Shown here: in pieces, positions 47,986 to 57,870 of the stretch
Layout: each line of letters opens with the position of its first letter
Numbering within the stretch: position 1 is the first letter of the stretch
Source of the DNA: CAVQBP01 sp963848195
GTDB taxonomy: Bacteria; Bacteroidota; Ignavibacteria; Ignavibacteriales; Ignavibacteriaceae
Assembly: GCA_963848195.1 (NCBI GenBank)
Contig: CAWKCY010000001.1
Location: 362,926 to 426,925, forward strand
Length of the DNA: 64,000 nucleotides
Direction: 5' to 3'
The notes under the pieces: generated by a model
The model's input: only the letters and a program-made list of their open reading frames with translations
Databases searched by the model: none
Told to the model about the DNA's origin: nothing
Made by a program: the position numbers and the translations under genes

Positions 47986-50389
47986 TTAGTCATATCTTAT
48001 TGAATTTACCGGGTTTGAAATTGCAGCATATATCGCCTGGAATGAGACTGTAATTAATGCACTTACTATAATTTCTAAACCGGAAATTAAAAATATACCA
48101 ATACCCATTTCTGTTTTGTAAACAGTATCTTCAAGCCACTGATCATAAGAAACTAGTTCAGGCCTCAATAATATTTGCCGCGTCAATAAGTATCAAAAAT
48201 TCCTGTTGAAGCATGAAAACAATGTTTGTAACTGTAGCTCCAGTACTTTCTGGGCCCATTTCTTTATTTTTGTCCAGCGGTAAATGCAGTTAAGCCGAAT
48301 AAACCGAGACATGCAATAATTGTTGCAAGTATAGCAACTTTTGTAAATGCCTTTTCAGACTGAATTTCAGATTTGTATAACTCATTAAAGTTATCATCAA
48401 AGAATGAATATTCCATTGGCTTTATCTGTCCGAATTCCTTCCATTTGTTCGATAAATATTTAATTGTTTTTTGAATATCTTTGGAAAATATTTTTATAGA
48501 TAAAAAATCTGCTTCGGGTGTGTCCAATGAAATAATGCAGCCGGACGGATTTCATCTTTAAGTGTTTGTAAATGAAAATCCTTTACGATGCCTATAACTT
48601 TTAATGGGGAGACATTATTATTATTTCCTAATGAAGTTAACAGTTCGGAGTTTAGCGGATTCTTAAAGTTAAGTTTTTTAACGGCGGCTTCATTTAAAAT
48701 AATTGATAATGTATCTGTAGAGATATTTTTCGAAAAATATCTTCCCTCTTTTATCTTTAATTTGTATGTGTTCAAAAAATTATAATCGACCGGGATAGTA
48801 ACCAGTGTGTAAGGATTATTCTCACCTTTCTTTTTAAAGATATTTGCGGTAAGATCATAATCTGGTAATCCAAATGAAAGCGATGCATCCAGCACATTTA
48901 TATTTTCTTTAATCGCATTAGCAAAGGTAAACTGTTTACTGCCTAAATCATTTATATTCTTTATTATCAGTACCTGGTCTTTATTAAACCCAAGATTTTT
49001 ATTTTTAATATATTGCATCTGGTTATAAATAACGAACGTTCCTGTAAAAAGCACCACGGATGTTGCGAATTGAAATACAACAAGTGACTTCCTCAAACCG
49101 CCTTTTTTATTATATACGGCTGCATTTGATTTTAAAATCTGTACCGGTTTAAAAGAGGCAAGCAGCAGGGAAGGATATAAACCTGCTGATATTCCCAATA
49201 CCAGGGTAAAAAGTATTAAACCTGGAATTAAAAATGCATTTTCGAATAAATTAAGAGACAGCTCTTTGTCAGTTAAATTATTGAAATAGGGGAGCAGTAA
49301 TTCGACAAGCATTAAAGAAATTATTACTGCAATAAAGCATAGTAAAATTGATTCAGATAAAAATTGCTTGAGCAGCTGCGTTTTATTAGAGCCAAGTACT
49401 TTTCTGACTCCTATTTCGTTGGCTCGTTTTTTTGATCTTGCAGTAGAAAGATTTATAAAATTTATACTTGCAATTATCAGTATAAAAATTGCTATTGTCG
49501 AAAAAAAATATATTGTATTAATATCGCCTGCTTCTTTAAGTTCATTAAACATTTTTGAATAAAGGTGTATATCTTTCAACGGAACAAAAGCAAAAGAAAA
49601 ATTGTTGCCGTTGTTTAGAAATTCTTTATAGCTTACTCCGAAAGCAGATTTAATTATAGGCCCTAAATATTTTTCTGCAACGGAATATATTTTTTTATTT
49701 AATTCTTCTGCAGTAACACCTTTTTTTGTTAATACGTAAGTATGAACAAACTGACCAAACCAGTTTATTTTGCCGCTTTCCGGAAGAGAGTTAAGAGAAG
49801 CAATAAAATCAAATTCGAAATGTGAATTCTCAGGAAGCGGTTTAACTACACCGGTAATTAAAAATTCCTTCCCGTTTGAAAGAATAATCCTTTTGCCAAT
49901 AGGATTTTTGGAAGAAAAGTATTTTTGTGCGGTATTTGTTGTAATTACTACATTGTTAGGCTGTGTTAAAGCTGTTTTAGGATTTCCACTGATGAAGTCT
50001 ATTGTGAAAATATCAAATAAAGATGAATCGGCATAAAAGAATTTCTCTTCTTTAATATAATTATTTTCTTTTTTTAAGTATATGTTGTTTGCCGGTAATA
50101 ATCTTGCTATTTTCTCAATTTCCGGATACTCTGAAGCTAAGGCATTTGCAAGAGGCATTGGAGAGTTGGCAAGGTTAAATCTATTATCGCCGACTTTGTA
50201 ATAAGAATTTAATCTGAATATTCTGTCCTCTTTATTGTTATATGAATCGTAGGTTAGTTCATTGAAAACGAATAAACCGATTAAAATAAAGCAGGTTATT
50301 CCTATTGTAAGCCCTAAAATATTTACAATAGAAAAAAGCTTATTCTTTGTAAGATTTCTTATTGTTATCTTCAAATAATTTTTAAACAT
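47986..50389 (-). pseudogene. Double-FtsX permease, array copy 9, multiply broken
   Basis: The frame from ATG 50389 is intact for 600 residues (first coupling segment ANEIGVRKVLGSNKT), then slips near 48520 into a second frame (EADFLSIKIFSKDIQ ... GLFGLTAFTAGQK, 48527-48264). The second coupling segment is lost: the next 80 bp have only scraps (NIVFMLQQEF). The end (VYKTEMGIGIFLIS ... NPVNSIRYD, 47986) is in another frame. Several indels and substitutions are needed, so this is true decay. AGAAGG precedes the ATG, which overlaps the truncated PQQ gene by 19 bp. Confidence 0.92.
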
Positions 50390-50802
50390 GTTAACCTTCT
50401 TAATATTTGTTGATATTCATGCGTTGCGCTAAAATCCATGCGCTCTGCTATATCCGCAAAATATAAAGCATTGCCGGTTATACAAATTGAAGAAAAGACT
50501 GCGTTTTTAGTTTTGAACTTCCACACCTCTTTACCGGATTTACCATCGATCGCATAAAAATTTTCGTCATTACTTCCTATATATAGTATACCTCCGGAAA
50601 TAACAGGAGAACTCCGGATTGCACCCATTGTTTTAAATATAAACTTAACCTGCTCTAAATTGTTTACTGCTTTTGAATTATATATACCTGTTAATTCGGA
50701 ATTTCCCCTGAACATTGATACTCTTTCTAATCCTGATTTAGCAAAATTTGCAGAGCCAAAGAAAGAGAATACAACTATTAAAAAAGGTATTATTCTTTTC
50801 AT
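50371..50802 (-). pseudogene. Truncated PQQ-like beta-propeller protein
   Basis: 143 aa. A signal peptide (MKRIIPFLIVVFSFFGSANF) is followed by FRGNSELTGIYNSK and one full PQQ-type blade (SSPVISGGILYIGSNDENFYAID, split; GKEVWKFKTKNAVFSS). After GNALYFAD the sequence turns into unrelated residues (IAERMDFSATHEYQQ) encoded by the GCGC-word spacer before permease copy 9. Family members (BamB/PQQ-like) are normally 350-400 aa with six to eight blades. The gene is therefore cut off, apparently by the arrival or expansion of the permease array. A truncated product would not fold as a propeller. Confidence 0.82.
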
Positions 50803-50857
50803 GGGGCAAATATGTTTAATAAGTTAGTAATTAAAGTTATTTACTCGATTATTAATC

Positions 50858-53239
50858 TTATTCATATCTTAACGATTTTACAGGATTTGCTGCAGCTGCT
50901 TTTACAGCTTGTATTCCAACAGTTAACCAGGTAATTAGTAATGCTGCGGCTGCTGCTGCGATAAAATACCAGGGCCCCAGATTTATTCTATAAGCAAAGC
51001 TGTCCAGCCAGTTTTTAATGATTAAATAACTGATGGGTAATGCAATTGTAATAGATGCAAAAACAAGTTTTGTGAAATCACTCGATAAAAGGTAAATTAT
51101 TCCTGCACTGCTTGAGCCAAGAACTTTACGGATTCCAATTTCTTTACGTTTTCTCTCTGCAGTGAATGATGATAAACCAAATAAGCCAAGACATGAAATA
51201 ATTATTGCCATTCCTGCAAAATACCTGGATAAAATAGATACTCTTTCTTCTGAAATATATAATGCCTGGTAATCCCTATCTAAAAATTTATAATCGAAGG
51301 AAAATCCGGGATTGAATGATTGATAAAAATTGCTGAGTTTTTCAATCGTTTCTCTTTCCATTCCCGCTTTTATTCTTGCCATTGCAATTAATGTTTTATT
51401 AGGCTGCAAAGTAAAAAACAGCGGTTTGACCTGCTCATGAAGAGATTCAAAGTTGAAGTCTTTTGTAATACCGATGATATGTCTTTCTATCCCCCAAAGT
51501 TTAACTGTTTTTCCAATAGGGTCTTTTATTCCCATAACATCGATGGCTGCCCGGTTAAATATTATTGCTAAACTATCCGAACCAAAATTTCTTGAAAAGT
51601 ATCGCCCTTCTTTCATTTGTATCCCTAAAGTTTTAATCATGCCATAATTTACATTTATAGTAATGAAAGTCACTATTTCATCCGGCTTTTTCCCCTCCCA
51701 GTTTAGGTCATCTGTAGTGCTGTTTATCCCAATAATATTCTGGCTAATGCTAGAGGCATTGATAATTCCGCCTATTTTTTTTATCTCTGAAAAAAATACA
51801 TCCTGGTGTTCCGGAACTTTACCTTCCAGATCAAAATAAATAATATTGTCTTTAGAATAGCCAAGATTCTTCTTCTGTATATATTCCATTTGTTTGTAAA
51901 TAACCAAAACTGCAGCTATCAGAATAATCGATAGAGAGAATTGAAAAACGACTAACCCTTTTCGCATCCACAATTCACCCTTTGAAGAACTATTAATTTT
52001 TCCTTTTAATATAGATACCGGGCTGAATCTTGAAAGATATAATGCAGGATAACTGCCGGAAATGATCCCTGTAAAAATGACAATACTTAAAAAGAAAAGA
52101 GAAATATTTGTGTTAAAGAAAAAAACTAAATGTTTCCCTGTAATTGCATTGAATTGCGGAAGAATAAGCTCAACAATTACCACTGAAATTATTAAAGATA
52201 TAAACGACAGCATTAGTGACTCTCCTAAATACTGGAGTGTAATTGACCTTCGTGATGCGCCTATTGTCTTTTTTATCCCCACTTCCTTCATCCTTATAGA
52301 TGCTCTCGCAGTTGACAGGTTCATGAAGTTTATACATGCAATGATAAGTATGAAGATTGCAATTAATGAAAATAATTTAACATATTCTATCCTGCCTCCC
52401 GATTGAACTCCATTTTCATATTTGTTATATAAATAGCCGTCTGAATAAGGTCTTACAAAAAGTTTGGCATTAGTATATTTGTTTCTGACTTTTATGAAGT
52501 CGGCTATTTTATCATTTAATTTTTTAACATCAGTACCTTTCTTCAAAACAATATATGTATAAGGAGCATAATTACCCCAGTTAATTGTTCTGCCGACTAA
52601 CTTAGAAAGTTCAATCCATTGATCATAAGATAAAACAAAATCAAATTGTTCGTTTGAATTAGCTGGAATTCCTTTGAATATACCTGAAACTACAGCATTC
52701 ATTTTATGACCGATAAGCTGCCATTGTACCGGTTTGCCGACTGCATTATTAGTTGTTCCAAACATCTTTTTCGCTAATTCTTCGGATATAACAATCGAAT
52801 TATCGTTTGATAAAATCTCATTTGAATTTCCCTGAAGTAGAGAATAAGAGAATACATTAAAGAAATCTTTACCTGAAAATTGTCCTATCGCTTTTATATT
52901 TTTATTTCCGGATGATAATGTAAAATTCCCGAACCACGAAGAAGGAGTGACTGCTGCAGCGTATTTAACTTCAGGTAGTTCCGATGCCATAGTTTCTGCT
53001 AAAAGATCAGGTGTTGATTCACCCGTTGCAATACCAGCACTTTGCTGCTGGTTTGTCATAACCTGGTATAGCTGACTATCATTTTTACTCCATTTATTAA
53101 TGTGCAGTTCATCATTCACCCATAGGTAAATTAGTAATGCACATGCCAGTCCTGTTGATAACCCAATAAGATTAATAAAGAATGTACTTTTAGATTTTTT
53201 AAAGTTTCTAAATATGATTAAAAGATTATGTCTCAGCAT
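50858..53239 (-). CDS. Double-FtsX orphan ABC permease, array copy 10
   Basis: 793 aa, intact. Coupling segments MKEVGIKKTIGASRR and RKEIGIRKVLGSSSAG; ends NPVKSLRYE. The N-terminus (MLRHNLLIIFRNFKKSKSTF) differs from the other copies. GAGGTAGT precedes the ATG. It is the only copy whose long upstream region holds paired palindromic operators and a sigma-54-like element (see 53417-53517), so it may head its own transcript. Confidence 0.94.
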   Translation of the reverse strand: MLRHNLLIIFRNFKKSKSTFFINLIGLSTGLACALLIYLWVNDELHINKWSKNDSQLYQVMTNQQQSAGIATGESTPDLLAETMASELPEVKYAAAVTPSSWFGNFTLSSGNKNIKAIGQFSGKDFFNVFSYSLLQGNSNEILSNDNSIVISEELAKKMFGTTNNAVGKPVQWQLIGHKMNAVVSGIFKGIPANSNEQFDFVLSYDQWIELSKLVGRTINWGNYAPYTYIVLKKGTDVKKLNDKIADFIKVRNKYTNAKLFVRPYSDGYLYNKYENGVQSGGRIEYVKLFSLIAIFILIIACINFMNLSTARASIRMKEVGIKKTIGASRRSITLQYLGESLMLSFISLIISVVIVELILPQFNAITGKHLVFFFNTNISLFFLSIVIFTGIISGSYPALYLSRFSPVSILKGKINSSSKGELWMRKGLVVFQFSLSIILIAAVLVIYKQMEYIQKKNLGYSKDNIIYFDLEGKVPEHQDVFFSEIKKIGGIINASSISQNIIGINSTTDDLNWEGKKPDEIVTFITINVNYGMIKTLGIQMKEGRYFSRNFGSDSLAIIFNRAAIDVMGIKDPIGKTVKLWGIERHIIGITKDFNFESLHEQVKPLFFTLQPNKTLIAMARIKAGMERETIEKLSNFYQSFNPGFSFDYKFLDRDYQALYISEERVSILSRYFAGMAIIISCLGLFGLSSFTAERKRKEIGIRKVLGSSSAGIIYLLSSDFTKLVFASITIALPISYLIIKNWLDSFAYRINLGPWYFIAAAAAALLITWLTVGIQAVKAAAANPVKSLRYE

Positions 53240-53416
53240 ACTACCTCAATTTGCAGAATAAATTATGATGAGTTATAAAAAATTCGGGAAATTTTTTATT
53301 TCATTTACTCAAGTTTATAATTAGACTCCAATATAAATATAAATGTATACCCTCCTCGAGATAAATATTCAAATGGTTCTAATCTTCTATAAGTGGAATG
53401 ATTTATTAACAAAATC

Positions 53417-53517
53417 TCAAAGATTATGCCTAATTAAAACATTTAAATGAATTCTAAATTCGACCTTATAAATATTATTAGTGTTCGGATGCGAACAGAA
53501 GTGGACGATATCGAACG
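53417..53517 (-). promoter_or_regulatory. Tandem palindromic operators with sigma-54-like promoter
   Basis: Two related palindromes, TGTTCG-gatg-CGAACA (53482-53497) and TGGACG-atat-CGAACG (53502-53517), have centres exactly 20 bp apart. About 50-65 bp further towards permease copy 10, the minus strand reads TAGGCATAATCTTTGA (53432-53417), which resembles the sigma-54 pattern TGGCAC-N5-TTGC (GG kept, final C replaced by A). Spacing and orientation fit an enhancer-binding activator. Inference from sequence only. Confidence 0.45.
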
Positions 53518-53900
53518 GTAGGTCAGAAAACCACGAGGAATTTTACCACTAAGACACTGAGGGACACTAAGTTTCACTAAGATTTTTATATATCTTTAAC
53601 AGGTATGGAAATTTAGCACATAAAGTTTTTATTAGATTTAATTTAAACATACAAGACACTAAGGGCACTAAGGAAGCATTAAGAACTTTGTTAAAGATAA
53701 AAGATGGCAGAGGATAAATATGTATCTGAATCTTGCATCTGAATTTAGGATCCTACAAATCCGGCATCTCATATCATGTATCCAACACCTATTTATCTTC
53801 CTTATCATCTACGTTTCATATACGCTCCAGATATCCTGTAATATCCGCATCTGGAATCTGGCATCCTAAATCCGTTATCTTTTTCCTTTTATCTTGTATC
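53518..53900. repeat. CACTAAG and ATCTGGCATC word repeats
   Basis: No gene. At 53535-53582 and 53650-53685 short words CACTAAG, ACACTAAGG and ACACTGAGG recur. From 53715 to 53880 degenerate ATCTG, CATCT and GTATC words recur. These are low-complexity intergenic fillers between permease copies 10 and 11. Confidence 0.6.
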
Positions 53901-56303
53901 TTATTCGTAGCGCAGCGAGACTATCGGGCTGGCTATTGCAGCCTTGATTGCCTGAATACTAATTGTAAGTATAGCAATAATTAGAGCGGCTGAACCAGCA
54001 AGGATAAAGATTGTAAAATCCATATTTATTCTATATGCAAAGTCTTGAAGCCATTTATTCATAAAGAAATATGCAATAGGCCATGCAATTATATTTGATA
54101 TTAAAACCCATTTTGCAAATTCCTTGGAAAGAAGAATGATAATACCCGGTGTCGATGCTCCTAAAGCCTTTCTAATACCAATTTCTTTTGTCCTTCTCTC
54201 GGCTGTAAATGTTGCAAGACCGAATAATCCTAAACAGGCTATAAAAATTGCTAATATGGAAAATGATGTAAGTATTTCTCCCGTTTTTTGTTCAGATTGA
54301 TAAAGTCTGTTTAAATCCTCATCAAGGAAAAAGTATTCGAATGGTTTGTTAGGTACAAACTTTTTCCATTCATCCTTAATAAGAGAAATTGTTGCAGGAA
54401 TATTATTAGAAGAAATCCTTATTGGAAGATAGGCAGTAAGTCCTCTTCTTAAACTTATCACCAGAGGTTCTATCTTTTGATGTAAAGAATTAATGTGGAA
54501 ATCTTTTACAACTCCAATGATAGTACCTATTCTATTGTCCCCGGCAAAAATAATTCTCTTACCTATCGGCTCCTTCAGATTAAAAGTTTTGGCGGCACTT
54601 TCGTTTATAACTACAGCAGAACTGTCGGATATATTATTTTTTGAAAAATACCTTCCTTTTACAAGTTCTATTCCCATTGTCCTGGCAAAATCATCATCTG
54701 TTGAAATAAAGCACATTAAATAATTTTGGGATGCGGGTGCGTTCTCAAGTTTAAACACTGATTCACTTGATGTTCGTCCCGGAAGATCATTTGTATTTGA
54801 GGCGCTTATTATATTTGAATTCTTTATTAATTCATCTTTAAAAGCCGTTGTATGGCTTTCCAGAGCCCACGCTCTCTGCAGTACAAGCACATTTTCCTTG
54901 TTGAATCCTAAATTGGTTTCTTGAATAAACCTCATCTGGTTGTAAATAATAAATGTCCCGATAAATAAAATAATCGATATCGAAAATTGAAATACAACAA
55001 GCCCGCTTCGTAACCAGCTTCCTTTTTTTCCCGCTGCTTTCCCTTTTAATACTTTTGAAGGTTTGAATGATGAAAGGAAAAAAGCAGGGTAGCTACCTGA
55101 AATCAATCCTACCAGTAAAACAGTAAAAAACAATGCTGGTATTGCGATTAAATTATTAAAGTAATGAGTGTGCAAATGTTTCCCTGCAAGATTATTGAAT
55201 GAGGGAAGAAATGCTTCAACAAGAAATATGGCAATTATAATAGAAATAAATGTTAATAAAAACGATTCTATCAAGAATTGCTTAACTAGCTGAATTTTAT
55301 TTGAACCTAATACTTTCCGCACCCCGACCTCTTTTGAACGTGTTGCAGAACGAGCTGTAGCAAGATTCATAAAATTGATGCATGCAATCAGCAGTATAAA
55401 AATTGCAGTAATTGAGAATATATATACATATCTAATGTCGCTGTTTGCCTCTACTTCATTGTTTAAATGCGAATGAAGATGTATTGCGGTTAAAGGCTGC
55501 AGAAAGAATTCATACGCGTTGCCTTTCTTTTCCCAATCTTCAAATGTAATTCCCAATGCCTGGTAGAATTGCGGTCCTGCATATTTTTTAATCAGCGCCG
55601 GAATTTTTGCCTGAAGAGAAGAAGCGGAAGCTCCTTTTTTAAGAACAATATATGTATAAAAATTATTGTTAACCCACTCATTACTTTTACCTGCATTAAT
55701 ACTTGCCATTGAAGCAAATATATCGTAATGAAAATGAGAATTAGAAGGGCAGTCTTTCATTACTCCGGTTACGGTATAGGGAGTGCCGTCCTCAAAGTTC
55801 ATAATTTTATTCATCGGGTTTTCATTACCGAAATATTTATTTGCCAGTGATTCGGTAAGTACAATGGTATGCGGTTGATTAAGTGCTGTTTCCGGATTTC
55901 CTTTAACAAAAGGGATTGTAAAAACATCAAATATAGTTGAGTCAGCCCAGAAAAACCGGTTCTCGCTAAAAACATTCTCTTTATATCTTATCAGCATATT
56001 AGCTGATGGTAGAAATCTTGCATATTGGATTACTTCCGGAAAATCTTTAACAAATGTTGCACCGGCCGGGGCAGGGGAGACTGCCATATTAAATTCTCTT
56101 CCCTGCAGCAGAGCTCTCCCTCTAATCCTATAAATTTGTTCGGCTTTCAAATTATATTTGTCGTAACTCAATTCATCTGTTACATACAATAGGATCATAA
56201 TACAAGCAGCTATTCCCACTGCCAATCCTAATATATTTATTAATGAATAGGCTTTATATTTTAATAAATTCCTTAAAGCTATCTTTAAATAATTCTTTAC
56301 CAA
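53901..56303 (-). CDS. Double-FtsX orphan ABC permease, array copy 11
   Basis: 800 aa from TTG 56303; the ribosome site AGAGG lies five bases upstream and no ATG is near. Coupling segments SKEVGVRKVLGSNKI and TKEIGIRKALGASTPG; ends SPIVSLRYE. This is the 5'-most gene of the array. Its 5' leader and N-terminal region are the closest relatives of the two permease scraps at 56506-56655 and 59227-59600, so it, or a lost sister, was the source of those duplications. Confidence 0.93.
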   Translation of the reverse strand: MVKNYLKIALRNLLKYKAYSLINILGLAVGIAACIMILLYVTDELSYDKYNLKAEQIYRIRGRALLQGREFNMAVSPAPAGATFVKDFPEVIQYARFLPSANMLIRYKENVFSENRFFWADSTIFDVFTIPFVKGNPETALNQPHTIVLTESLANKYFGNENPMNKIMNFEDGTPYTVTGVMKDCPSNSHFHYDIFASMASINAGKSNEWVNNNFYTYIVLKKGASASSLQAKIPALIKKYAGPQFYQALGITFEDWEKKGNAYEFFLQPLTAIHLHSHLNNEVEANSDIRYVYIFSITAIFILLIACINFMNLATARSATRSKEVGVRKVLGSNKIQLVKQFLIESFLLTFISIIIAIFLVEAFLPSFNNLAGKHLHTHYFNNLIAIPALFFTVLLVGLISGSYPAFFLSSFKPSKVLKGKAAGKKGSWLRSGLVVFQFSISIILFIGTFIIYNQMRFIQETNLGFNKENVLVLQRAWALESHTTAFKDELIKNSNIISASNTNDLPGRTSSESVFKLENAPASQNYLMCFISTDDDFARTMGIELVKGRYFSKNNISDSSAVVINESAAKTFNLKEPIGKRIIFAGDNRIGTIIGVVKDFHINSLHQKIEPLVISLRRGLTAYLPIRISSNNIPATISLIKDEWKKFVPNKPFEYFFLDEDLNRLYQSEQKTGEILTSFSILAIFIACLGLFGLATFTAERRTKEIGIRKALGASTPGIIILLSKEFAKWVLISNIIAWPIAYFFMNKWLQDFAYRINMDFTIFILAGSAALIIAILTISIQAIKAAIASPIVSLRYE

Positions 56304-56505
56304 GATTTCCTCTGTTTATTTTATACATTTAAGACGAAATGTTTCTTGATTTGGTTACAAACTCTCTTTTAAATTCTTATCCAATAAAGCTGAAAATCAA
56401 TTCTAAGAGACGATTTTTTCCATAGCCGGTATAAATATTGGATTAATGGATAAAAAGCCTTCAGAACGAAAAAAATGCCCGGAAACCTACGCTATTTCGT
56501 ATGAT
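56304..56505 (+). repeat. Leader of copy 11 plus dispersed ~125-bp element, copy 1
   Basis: 56304-56366 is the permease leader (ACGAAATGTTTCTTGATTTGG, cut short here, recurs at 56686 and 59622). About 56384-56505 is the first copy of a dispersed element: AATAAAGCTGAAAATCAATT start, a short TCT-AAG-AGA hairpin and T-run, TAGCCGGTATAAATAT, AAAAAGCCTTCAGAACGAA, and the end CCTACGCTATTTCGTATG. It abuts a truncated permease start at 56506. Confidence 0.85.
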
Positions 56506-56655
56506 TATTTGTCATAACTCAATTCAACATTATATATAATAGGATCATTATTCATGCAGCTATTCCTACTGCTAATCCCAAAATATTTATCAGTGAATAG
56601 GCTTTATATTTTAATAAATTCCTAAAAGCTATTTTTATATAATTCTTTCCCAAGG
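56506..56655 (-). pseudogene. 5' scrap of a double-FtsX permease
   Basis: On the minus strand this encodes the first 45 or so codons of a copy-11-like permease (KAYSLINILGLAVGIA) interrupted by small changes, then ends at the dispersed element. It is the residue of a permease whose body has been lost. Confidence 0.8.
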
Positions 56656-56849
56656 TTTCCTCTATTTGTTTTATAAATTAATACGAAATGTTTCTTGATT
56701 TGGCTACAGACTTTATGCAAAAATCCTGGTTTCTTTGCTTTTGAAATTAATTATGTTGGGACTAAGAGTAAGAAAATATTTTATGGAAAGTTACAAAATT
56801 TGTTAAAAACATTTGGATATACGTATAAGTACGTAAAAAATAAGGTGAA

Positions 56850-56879
56850 AAATACGTATAAGTACGTATTTCTTTTTTT
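56850..56879 (+). terminator. Hairpin with T-run before the transglutaminase gene
   Basis: AAATACGTA-taag-TACGTATTT (56850-56871) followed by CTTTTTTT is an ideal intrinsic terminator, 43 bp upstream of the ATG. A second TACGTATAAGTACGTA lies at 56820-56835. It may end upstream transcription or act as an attenuator. Confidence 0.75.
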
Positions 56880-56921
56880 AATAAAAAGGTTAATATTAAT
56901 TTCAAAATAAATTGATGTTTT

Positions 56922-57854
56922 ATGAAAAAAGTTACTGTAATTTTTGTATTTATTATTTTATCTCAATTAATATTTGCACAATATAATTTCCAGGGGAAAT
57001 ATCATAACCAATCTATATTTGATATTGTAAATGAAAAAGAAGAAAATATTGATATTGGTCTCTGGGCATTAATTATTGCAAAGGAATATAATAATTCTAT
57101 AGATGTTCAAAAGTATTTAACTAAAGTTGAATCAATGTCCCAAGAAATAAAAAGAATGCTTGCTGACAGAGAAAAAGATATGGATAAGTTTCTTGCAGTA
57201 AAAATGTTCCTTTATGAATCGGGCAATTGGAATAACTTTAAACCTTTTTCTTATGATTTGGAGGATCCTTTAGGAAAGGTTTTAGACCATCAAATTTTAA
57301 GTAATTATATTGATTCAAGAAAAGGTAACTGCGTCAGTATGCCTACATTGTTTCTTGCTTTAATGGAAAGAGTAGACTCAGATGTTCAATTTGTTGGAGT
57401 AAAAGCTCCTTTACATCTTTTTTGTAGATTGAAAGATAGACAAACCGGAGATGTGTGGAATGTTGAAACAACAAACGGAGGAAACCCCGCAAGGAATCAA
57501 TGGTACATTGACAAAATGAGAGTTCTTATTGATTTAATAAGCGGCAAACCAAATTCAGATGCATGGGGTAATTTAATACCCAAACAAGCAACACTATTAA
57601 GAGATATTGACCCTGAGAATCGAGAAACAATTCCTACTCCCGGGGGGATGACTGATGCACAATTTCAGTCAAGTTTATTGAATGCACAGGAAGTTTATGG
57701 AAATGGTTCGAAAATTCAATATGCTCCTTTCCCAGAATTTAAAAAGAATACCGCAAATAGTAATTCATACACTTATAGCATTTTAAATGCCACAGGAACA
57801 TTCTATATACCTAATAGACAGGTACCAGGTTGGTTTATTGATATTTTTAAATAA
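56922..57854 (+). CDS. Transglutaminase-like (SirB1-type) head with toxin-like tail
   Basis: 310 aa with a signal peptide (MKKVTVIFVFIILSQLIFAQ). Residues 30-200 are a SirB1-type transglutaminase-like domain with Cys137 (RKGNCVSMPTLF), His165 (APLHLFCRL) and the WNVETTNGG strand. They are nearly identical to the gene at 59858 (two substitutions noticed, Glu114 and Ser153). After DKMR (residue 200) the sequence switches from the TPR tail of that paralogue to a different end: RDIDPENRETIPTPGGM and NSNSYTYSILNATG...PGWF. The last motif resembles the ends of Rhs/polymorphic toxins. The gene is thus chimeric. A lipoprotein, a possible immunity protein, follows 16 bp downstream. Confidence 0.8.
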   Translation: MKKVTVIFVFIILSQLIFAQYNFQGKYHNQSIFDIVNEKEENIDIGLWALIIAKEYNNSIDVQKYLTKVESMSQEIKRMLADREKDMDKFLAVKMFLYESGNWNNFKPFSYDLEDPLGKVLDHQILSNYIDSRKGNCVSMPTLFLALMERVDSDVQFVGVKAPLHLFCRLKDRQTGDVWNVETTNGGNPARNQWYIDKMRVLIDLISGKPNSDAWGNLIPKQATLLRDIDPENRETIPTPGGMTDAQFQSSLLNAQEVYGNGSKIQYAPFPEFKKNTANSNSYTYSILNATGTFYIPNRQVPGWFIDIFK

Positions 57855-57870
57855 TTTAAGGTAAATTATA

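Larger units (their letters stand above)
56506..57521 (+). repeat. 1,016-bp duplicated segment, copy A
   Basis: Near-identical to 59442-60457 (constant offset 2,936 bp, no indels seen). It contains a permease 5' scrap (minus strand, to about 56655), a leader with two TACGTATAAGTACGTA hairpins and the first 200 codons of the transglutaminase-like gene. Identity ends abruptly at 57521/60457, after codon 200. Confidence 0.95.

Noticed and set aside
26704..56303. MacAB or LolCDE operon
   Set aside because: No ATPase (Walker A/B, LSGGQ) and no periplasmic adaptor gene lies within or beside the array, and each gene holds two FtsX units.
56695..56910. Duplicated 71-codon reading frame (second copy 59631-59846)
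   Set aside because: It starts at TTG inside the permease leader and its Lys/Tyr-rich end is just the translated hairpin repeats and terminator. Conservation is explained by the recent duplication.
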